The notes under the pieces are model-generated. The model saw only the letters and a list, made by a program, of their open reading frames with translations, was not told the DNA's origin and did not search any database. 6,487 nt of DNA from an uncultured Clostridia bacterium (GTDB taxonomy: Bacteria; Bacillota; Clostridia; Monoglobales; Monoglobaceae): assembly GCA_934463175.1 (NCBI GenBank), contig CAKSIW010000100.1, positions 1 through 6,487 of the forward strand, in the 5' to 3' direction. Position numbers and translations under genes: made by a program. The stretch's first letter is position 1. Each line of letters opens with the position of its first letter. Positions 1-4,359 of the stretch are shown here, one piece after another.

Positions 1-115
1 TGCTGTGCTGAAACGCACGCACATTTCAATGAAACTGATTGATTTGTGCGTGCGTTTCACGTTAAAAATTCATGTTCTTCGCAAAATCCGACATCAAGCC
101 TTTTGCAAGGCGCGA
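1..115 (+). repeat. Dispersed intergenic repeat, copy A (5' part outside the window)
   Basis: The core is a perfect 15-bp inverted repeat, TGAAACGCACGCACA (9-23) against TGTGCGTGCGTTTCA (45-59), with a 21-nt loop (24-44). Positions 1-98 match 6293-6390 with only two differences (positions 32 and 87). The shared segment ends near AAGGCGCG (107-114) followed by a T-rich tract. A weak hairpin (98-102 with 107-111) ahead of that tract is peculiar to this copy. The window starts inside the repeat, so its left half is not visible. No protein is proposed here: the open frame running through it is a product of the repeat. Confidence 0.9.
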
Positions 116-166
116 TTTTTATGTTTTTCTGTGAGGACAAAACGTTTGGTCGGAGGTAACAACAAT

Positions 167-208
167 AATAATAATAGGGGCGATTCATTAATCGCCCCTA
201 TTGTTATT
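167..208 (-). terminator. Long hairpin past the small acidic-protein gene, probable terminator
   Basis: Arms 167-185 and 190-208 pair over 19 bp with one G-T pair and a 4-nt loop. The GC-rich core AGGGGCGAT/ATCGCCCCT sits next to the loop. The structure overlaps the stop codon (204-206) of the minus-strand gene. Beyond it the minus strand reads ATTATTATTATTGTTGTT, which is U-rich but has no clean U-run, so termination may be weak. The hairpin is absent at the equivalent place in the second gene copy (6407-6428). Confidence 0.6.
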
Positions 209-440
209 CCGTTTCATCTTCACTTTCATTTTCGTTTTCGTTTGTTTCGTCATCTTCTCCTGCTGATATGTAAATTTCTTCACAATCCTGCTGTGCACGG
301 ATTAACATTTCTTTTGCTTTTTCAACCTTTTCGTTTCCCTCAACATTCTCAATTTCCCAAATTGCGTCCGTTGCCGCATTGAACATTCTGTGATACATTG
401 TTTCATAATATCCCGCGACAAGTTTTATCACTTTTCCCAT
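204..440 (-). CDS. Small protein of unknown function with an acidic C-terminal tail (78 aa)
   Basis: I do not recognise this family. The start is ATG at 440, with AAGGAG (450-455) nine bases upstream. Residues 1-58 look like a soluble, mostly helical domain (aromatic YYETMYHRMF near residues 11-20, one Cys at 53). Residues 62-78 are a disordered acidic tail with 11 Glu/Asp in 17 positions. There is no signal peptide or membrane segment, so a cytoplasmic protein is likely. A second copy of its 3' end lies at 6429-6487; there the tail has K-T where this copy has E-S but stays in frame, which supports a real coding gene. No separate promoter is evident between it and the terminator of the structured RNA at 486-692 on the same strand, so it may be expressed by read-through from that RNA's promoter. 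Function cannot be inferred from what is visible. Confidence 0.75.
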   Translation of the reverse strand: MGKVIKLVAGYYETMYHRMFNAATDAIWEIENVEGNEKVEKAKEMLIRAQQDCEEIYISAGEDDETNENENESEDETE

Positions 441-485
441 TTTACATTTCTCCTTTTTGTAAATTTGTTTATCTTGCCGCGCAAT

Positions 486-514
486 AAAAAAGTGCGCAGT
501 ACAAGGCTACGCAC
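486..514 (-). terminator. Intrinsic terminator of the structured RNA
   Basis: Read on the minus strand, GTGCGTA (514-508) pairs with TGCGCAC (498-492) across a 9-nt loop and is followed by six T residues (491-486). One pair (509/497) is G-U in the minus-strand RNA but would be a C-A mismatch on the plus strand, which supports minus-strand transcription. The loop and inner arm are also the right arm of an alternative 8-bp helix (502-509 with 527-534). Confidence 0.7.
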
Positions 515-692
515 CGAAAAACACAATAGCCTTGACTCATGCTGCCAGGCATTTTTATATCCACTTTAAATTTATCCACCAATAATAACAGTGCGAGGGA
601 TACGAAATCAAAGCTTGTGTTTTTACCAAACACAAAGCCTCACAAATGTTATTATTGACATAGCTTTATTTAATTATATAAAAATACCTGGC
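486..692 (-). ncRNA. Structured RNA of about 207 nt, 6S-like rod (or attenuator leader)
   Basis: From the predicted transcription start (692) the RNA opens with GCCAGG, which begins a 17-bp closing helix (692-676 with 560-544; one G-U pair at 686/550). A large AU-rich internal loop follows, with strands of about 18 nt (675-658) and 19 nt (579-561). Next come an 11-bp perfect helix (657-647 with 590-580), a bulged 6-bp helix (643-638 with 598-591), and an apical hairpin (635-628 with 622-615, loop 627-623). The 3' tail (543-486) carries an alternative helix and an intrinsic terminator. The G-U pairs fall on the minus strand only. A long rod with a big central bubble, its own promoter and this length is the known architecture of 6S RNA, which binds RNA polymerase as an open-promoter mimic. 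That identity is inferred from shape, not from a sequence match. The alternative is a cis-regulatory leader for the small gene at 204-440. Confidence 0.65.
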
Positions 693-698
693 GAAATT

Positions 699-727
699 AT
701 TTTAACACATACTGAGAAAAAAATCAA
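699..727 (-). promoter_or_regulatory. Sigma-A-like promoter for the structured RNA
   Basis: On the minus strand TTGATT (727-722) is separated by 17 bp from TAAAAT (704-699). A TG dinucleotide one base upstream of the -10 makes it an extended -10. A start about seven bases downstream falls at 692, the first base of the closing helix of the RNA. The agreement between promoter spacing and helix start is the main support. Confidence 0.65.
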
Positions 728-754
728 GAGGCAAATTGGAAAAATTTGAGAAAA

Positions 755-985
755 CGCGCCTTGTTATTGGTTATGATGTCGGATTTTGCGAAGAACATGA
801 ATTTTTGACGTGAAACGCACGCACATTTTAATGAAATTGATTGATTTGTGCGTGCGTTTCAGCACAGCAAAGCCGATGATTTCGGCTTTAATCTGTGCGT
901 GCGTCAAAAATTCTTTGTTCGAGCAAAGCAATTCCGACACATGACTAATGACGGCGCGCAGGGGGTTTGGGGGCGATGCCCCCAT
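755..985 (-). repeat. Dispersed intergenic repeat, copy B (about 230 bp, reversed, loop flipped)
   Basis: This is the reverse-oriented counterpart of 6178-6406. On the minus strand, in order, it has a GGGGGC-ATC-GCCCCC hairpin (983-969), a conserved stretch around GGAATTGCTTTGCTCGAACA, an 8-bp hairpin AAAGCCGA/TCGGCTTT (889-882 with 876-869), and the 15-bp inverted repeat (861-847 and 825-811). It then has the conserved AATTCATGTTCTTCGCAAAA flank and ends near AAGGCGCG (762-755). It lies downstream of the first SLH gene in that gene's orientation. Unlike the flanks, the 21-nt loop (826-846) has the plus orientation seen in copies A and C. Confidence 0.9.
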
Positions 986-1198
986 AAAAAAGGTTTGGAA
1001 ACAGAGTTTTCATGAAAAGAGGTGTGGGGGCGGCACCCCCACAGAAAAAAAGAAGTTTTTTTAAAAAGAGGCGTGGGAAAATCTCCACAAAAAAGGGTTT
1101 GAAAAACATTGTTTTCCATAAAAGAATATTGGCAGGCACCGCCTCACAAAAAAATTTTTAAAATAAGAAAAGAAGGGAACAGCGTTTCCTATAAAAAA
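986..1198. repeat. Degenerate tandem repeat of A-runs and hairpins
   Basis: A-runs start at 986, 1045, 1089, 1148 and 1193, giving spacings of 59, 44, 59 and 45. The segments starting at 986 and 1089 align well (A6-GG-TTTG, an AAAC/GTTTT hairpin, ATRAAAAGA, then a G-rich/C-rich hairpin ending CACA). The segments at 1045 and 1148 align more weakly. This is two copies of a composite unit of about 103 nt plus the start of a third. The clearest hairpin is TGTGGGGG (1023-1030) with CCCCCACA (1036-1043). Read on the minus strand, each unit is a GC hairpin followed by a T-run, so the array resembles decayed terminators stacked behind the first SLH gene. I see no gene here. Confidence 0.7.
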
Positions 1199-1234
1199 GG
1201 GGGTTCGGGGGAATCCCCCGAACCCATCTTTTTT
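1193..1234 (-). terminator. Strong bidirectional intrinsic terminator of the first SLH gene
   Basis: An 11-bp perfect GC-rich stem (GGGTTCGGGGG, 1201-1211, with 1215-1225) has a 3-nt loop. On the minus strand the stem starts 7 nt past the stop codon and is followed by CC and six T residues (1198-1193). On the plus strand the same stem is followed by ATC and six T residues (1229-1234), so it would also stop rightward transcription before it runs antisense into the SLH gene. Confidence 0.9.
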
Positions 1235-4088
1235 ATCTTACGATTACAAGCTCCGAAACTTCATCTTTATAAATCTTTGCAAAGAGCCGAACCTCATTGC
1301 CTTCCTCATAAACTTCAATGTCTCCCGAGCTTACCTTTGTCACGTTGTTATTGTTTTTATTTGAGTTATACTCATAAACCGTTGCGTTTGCTGTCGAATA
1401 GTTTGAAACCGTGCCGTTCACGCTGAGGTTGACGGAATCCGAGAACTTCTTTGTGACTTTGCCGTATACCACGGTCAAATCCGTGCCGACCTTATTTGTG
1501 AATTCCTCGGTTTTCTTTTCGCTGTCAAAGAGCAATGTGATTGCGTCAGCCTCACCCTTCGAGTTTGTGCTGTACTGGAATATATCGCCCTGTGCGATTG
1601 CTTTTCCGCTGTCCTTCACAAAAACGTTCTTGTCGGTCGATTTAAGCTCGATTCTTTCACCGTTCTCCAGTCCGTATACGATGTCAATTGCTTCAAAGTC
1701 CTCGTTCTGTGACGATGCAATTTCATCAACCAGGACAATCGGCGACTGCGCGTCTGTCACGCCTGTTGAACTTGTGACAATAATCGCCTTTGCCGAGAAG
1801 TCCTCCTGCAAATCATAAACAATGATGTCATACGGCGTATCGTTCGAAAACATAGAACGTGTTCTCATCGAATAGCGCGTTGTATCCGTGCCTGCCTCGG
1901 CAGGAATATCAAAAATCAGAGTCTTGTCGGTGATTTTAACCTTGCCCAGCATATTTGACGCACTCTTGAACACCTGGTCGGCTGCGGCAATGTTCTTTGT
2001 GAACACGTCCTTGTTCACCGCACCTGTTGCGGTCTGGTCTGCCGCAAAGTCAATTCCCGTCAGCTTGCCCGACGAATTTGTCTCATAGGTGATCAGCTGC
2101 GGCGAAACCACGCCGTCCTTGCCGAACTCGGCGAGTGCCTGCTCGGGTGTCAGTCCGTATTTGTTGTTGACACGGATTTTTGATGCCGCGTCAAGCACCA
2201 CTGTCTGGTCTGCCGTTGTGAACAGCTTGAACTGAAGAGTATCCTCAATTGTTCCGGTGATTCCCGCGTTCACAAGATATGCATACGTTCCGCGGATTGC
2301 CGAGCCTGCATTGATGTCGGCTGTTGTGTCAACCGCCGCAATCTTGTTTTCAATGTCAAGATAGAACCGTCCCTTGTCGCGCAGGTTAATCTCGTTCGGA
2401 TAGTTGCTTGCCTTTTCATAGGTCTCGGTTGAATTGTCAATCTTATATCCGTCCTTTGAAATCTGTGTCACTGTTCCGAGAATGCTGTTCCGGCTGACAT
2501 ATGCCTTGATGAGCAGCTTATCCTCGCTGACCGTATAGGAAATTACGTCCCATTCCTCAAGGTCGCCCGTTTCAAGCTCTCTGCCGTCCAGAATGATTGT
2601 ATATTTTACGTTTGTATCCTTCGGGTCGAGAAGCAGCGAGCCGTTGTTATACTTATCGGTCACTCTGCCCGTTGCGGTCGAAACCGTCTCGACAACAATG
2701 TTTGTGAAGTGGTTGATGAACACAATATCATAGATGTTGTTCACGTCTGTGTCAAGAAGAATGACATTACCCGATGTGGGAATCAGCTTTTCGGGAGAAA
2801 CATCTGCCGCATATTTGCCGTTGAGAATATAGACAGGCTTTGCGACAACGGTTGCCTCTCTTGTTGTTGTGTCTTTGTCGGGGTCGCGCCAGTATGTGAC
2901 AGTCTTGTTTGCGTCCGCGTCACCCGTGAACGAAACAAGGTCCTTGGCGTCAATTGTGATTGAGTTGTTCTTGCTGTCCTGAGGTCTGATTGCGATGATT
3001 GTCTTTTCGTCGGTTGTGGTGTCGATTCTTGCATAGTAGACAACGTTATATCCGAGGAACTGACGCGCAAGCGTGTCGCCCTCAATGAATGTGCTGTCGT
3101 TTATCATAACCCTGTCATCTGCCACGGTGCTGCCGCCCGAGAGCGTTGTTTCGCTTGTTCCCGTGACCTGTCCGTATGCCTTTTCAACATTGAGTCTGTC
3201 ATAGAGCAGTGTCTTGTCAACAACCTCAAAGTTTGAGTTCGAGCCGAAGCCCGTCTGCTCCATGAGGTTGACGGTCAGACTGTTGAAAACCAGCTGTGCA
3301 ATATCGCCGCGCGTTGCGGGCGCTGCCGCATTTGCCGAAATACCCTTCAGCATTTGGTTTGACGATGCAACAACCATATATCCTGTCGGATATCCGCCGC
3401 TTGTTTTTGCCTGCGGTTCATATCCGAGAGCTCTGACCATGATTGTGACCGCTTCCTGAAACAGAACCGGGTCATCGGGGCGGAATGTTCCGACGTCATC
3501 GCCGATGACCATTCCCTGCTGGTCTGCAATGTTAATCGGTCCGTTTGCCCAGTGGTTTGAAACGACATCGGGAAAACGTGTTGCGTGTGTTGCGCCGAGG
3601 GCAACGTCCTCAAGTCCGACTGCGTATACCGAAACCTTTGACATCTCCGAACGGAGAATATTGTCATCGGGGCGGAATGCGCCCGATTCGGCATCGCCGA
3701 CCATGATTCCGAGTGCGCCGAGAAGCTCGGCTGCCTCCTCATATTTCGTGTTCTTAATGTCGGGCGCGAGAGCAACCCTGCTGCTGCTGTATCTTGAAAG
3801 CGCAACGCCTTCATACAGCTCATCATTCATCATTGCGTTGTTTTTGGTTTTGTTCTGTTCGACAACGGCTTCGCTGTTGTCTGCTGTCTGTGTCGATTGT
3901 GCGGAAGTGCCGCCTGCCGTGCGCGGCATTGTCTGCGCCGCACTGCCCGGTGCGTTCTGCGCGCTGCCGCCGAGGTCGGCTGCGTTCTCACCCGACACCG
4001 GAACCGAACTTTCCGCTGCAAAAACATTTACTCCCGCCGCACACAGCATAACTGCCGCCGTGAAGAGGGCAATAAATTTTCTTGACAT
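1233..4088 (-). CDS. SLH-domain surface protein (951 aa)
   Basis: This is a secreted, probably wall-anchored envelope protein. ATG 4088 is chosen because AAGGAGGAG (4103-4095) lies 6 nt upstream and a signal peptide follows at once (MSRKFIALF..., cleavage likely after VFA at residue 24); the frame-extending ATG at 4133 has no ribosome binding site. A low-complexity Ala/Ser/Thr/Gly linker covers about 28-85. Three SLH domains follow near 110-162 (GAFRPDDNILRSE), 172-222 (FPDVVSNHWAN, GTFRPDD) and a degenerate third at 233-271 (TRGD). SLH trimers are known to bind secondary cell-wall polymers. The TRAE-type motifs are LRSE, LFQE and TRGD, so domain 2 lacks the usual Arg. The remaining 680 or so residues are beta-rich modules often opening G-x-V-T/K (GQVTG 306, GRVTD 475, GTVTQ 538, GKVKI 715, GKVTK 876). 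No catalytic motif was recognised. The mature form has no Cys. It is divergent to a second SLH gene of the same plan and may be a structural S-layer component. Confidence 0.95.
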   Translation of the reverse strand: MSRKFIALFTAAVMLCAAGVNVFAAESSVPVSGENAADLGGSAQNAPGSAAQTMPRTAGGTSAQSTQTADNSEAVVEQNKTKNNAMMNDELYEGVALSRYSSSRVALAPDIKNTKYEEAAELLGALGIMVGDAESGAFRPDDNILRSEMSKVSVYAVGLEDVALGATHATRFPDVVSNHWANGPINIADQQGMVIGDDVGTFRPDDPVLFQEAVTIMVRALGYEPQAKTSGGYPTGYMVVASSNQMLKGISANAAAPATRGDIAQLVFNSLTVNLMEQTGFGSNSNFEVVDKTLLYDRLNVEKAYGQVTGTSETTLSGGSTVADDRVMINDSTFIEGDTLARQFLGYNVVYYARIDTTTDEKTIIAIRPQDSKNNSITIDAKDLVSFTGDADANKTVTYWRDPDKDTTTREATVVAKPVYILNGKYAADVSPEKLIPTSGNVILLDTDVNNIYDIVFINHFTNIVVETVSTATGRVTDKYNNGSLLLDPKDTNVKYTIILDGRELETGDLEEWDVISYTVSEDKLLIKAYVSRNSILGTVTQISKDGYKIDNSTETYEKASNYPNEINLRDKGRFYLDIENKIAAVDTTADINAGSAIRGTYAYLVNAGITGTIEDTLQFKLFTTADQTVVLDAASKIRVNNKYGLTPEQALAEFGKDGVVSPQLITYETNSSGKLTGIDFAADQTATGAVNKDVFTKNIAAADQVFKSASNMLGKVKITDKTLIFDIPAEAGTDTTRYSMRTRSMFSNDTPYDIIVYDLQEDFSAKAIIVTSSTGVTDAQSPIVLVDEIASSQNEDFEAIDIVYGLENGERIELKSTDKNVFVKDSGKAIAQGDIFQYSTNSKGEADAITLLFDSEKKTEEFTNKVGTDLTVVYGKVTKKFSDSVNLSVNGTVSNYSTANATVYEYNSNKNNNNVTKVSSGDIEVYEEGNEVRLFAKIYKDEVSELVIVR

Positions 4089-4094
4089 TTCTTT

Positions 4095-4103
4095 CTCCTC
4101 CTT
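4095..4103 (-). promoter_or_regulatory. Ribosome binding site that fixes the start of the first SLH gene
   Basis: The minus strand reads AAGGAGGAG, then six bases, then ATG at 4088. It outweighs the in-frame ATG at 4133, which would add 15 polar residues ahead of the signal peptide and has no Shine-Dalgarno sequence. Confidence 0.9.
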
Positions 4104-4195
4104 GTTTTTTATTTGAAAACATATAGATTTCATGCTTATTTTGCGTCACGGAAAAAAATTTACAACACAAAAATTTTACCTTATTTAGCAATTTT

Positions 4196-4217
4196 CTTCC
4201 TATGTGGAAGGTTTTTT
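4196..4217 (+). terminator. Small hairpin plus T-run between the divergent SLH genes
   Basis: CTTCC (4196-4200) pairs with GGAAG (4206-4210) over a 5-nt loop and is followed by G and six T residues (4212-4217). It could be a weak plus-strand terminator insulating the two genes, or a palindromic protein-binding site. The short stem makes either reading tentative. Confidence 0.25.
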
Positions 4218-4262
4218 AATAACATTGTAAAAAATCTGTAATAACTTTTTAAATAAATATGG

Positions 4263-4291
4263 TTGAAATATATAAAATTTTATGATAGAAT
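4263..4291 (+). promoter_or_regulatory. Promoter P1 of the second SLH gene
   Basis: TTGAAA (4263-4268), a 17-bp spacer and TAGAAT (4286-4291) preceded by TGA form a sigma-A-like extended -10 promoter. The start would be near 4298, giving a leader of about 60 nt. Confidence 0.6.
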
Positions 4292-4329
4292 AAAATCAGA
4301 TAATTGGAAGTTTATATTTTGGACGAGTT

Positions 4330-4338
4330 TGATATAAT
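4330..4338 (+). promoter_or_regulatory. Extended -10 element P2 of the second SLH gene
   Basis: TGATATAAT is a perfect extended -10 (hexamer 4333-4338). There is no good -35; TTTATA at 4311-4316 with a 16-bp spacer is the best. A start near 4345 would fall at the edge of the Shine-Dalgarno sequence (4346-4352), leaving a leader of only about 15 nt. Confidence 0.45.
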
Positions 4339-4359
4339 AGAAATTAAGGAGGAATAACG

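Noticed and set aside
5..382. Plus-strand frame through repeat copy A and antisense to the small acidic gene
   Set aside because: Its first part is the repeat and the rest is the complement of a gene with a good ribosome binding site. No Shine-Dalgarno sequence precedes it.
486..692. T-box leader, 5S rRNA or small SRP RNA as identity of the structured RNA
   Set aside because: There is no T-box core (GGTGGnACCGCG), the CCTGGC likeness to 5S ends is limited to the helix tip, and no SRP helix 8 GGAA/AGCAG motif is present.
764..985. Apparent conserved peptide (LKRTH...CVRFT...KIHVLRK) shared with frames at 5-382 and 6204-6395
   Set aside because: The similarity comes from the DNA repeat and its inverted arms. 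The middle residues differ because the loop is flipped, which a protein-coding gene would not tolerate so neatly, and none of the three frames has a convincing start.
1..985. CRISPR array
   Set aside because: Repeats are few, long, unequal in spacing and in opposite orientations, with no regular spacers and no cas genes.
2783..3085. Other overlapping frames inside the two SLH genes (also 3347-3826, 3505-4116, 4535-4897 and similar)
   Set aside because: They are shadows of the large SLH reading frames, with low-complexity composition and no ribosome binding sites or neighbours to support them.
4089..4133. Extended N-terminus of the first SLH protein starting at 4133
   Set aside because: No ribosome binding site precedes it, and it would place 15 polar residues before a normal signal peptide that has its own strong Shine-Dalgarno sequence.
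4089..4200. Promoter for the first SLH gene (for example GTGACG-18-TATATG, or TAAAAT without a -35)
   Set aside because: Several weak matches exist in this AT-rich stretch and none stands out, so no promoter is called although one must exist.
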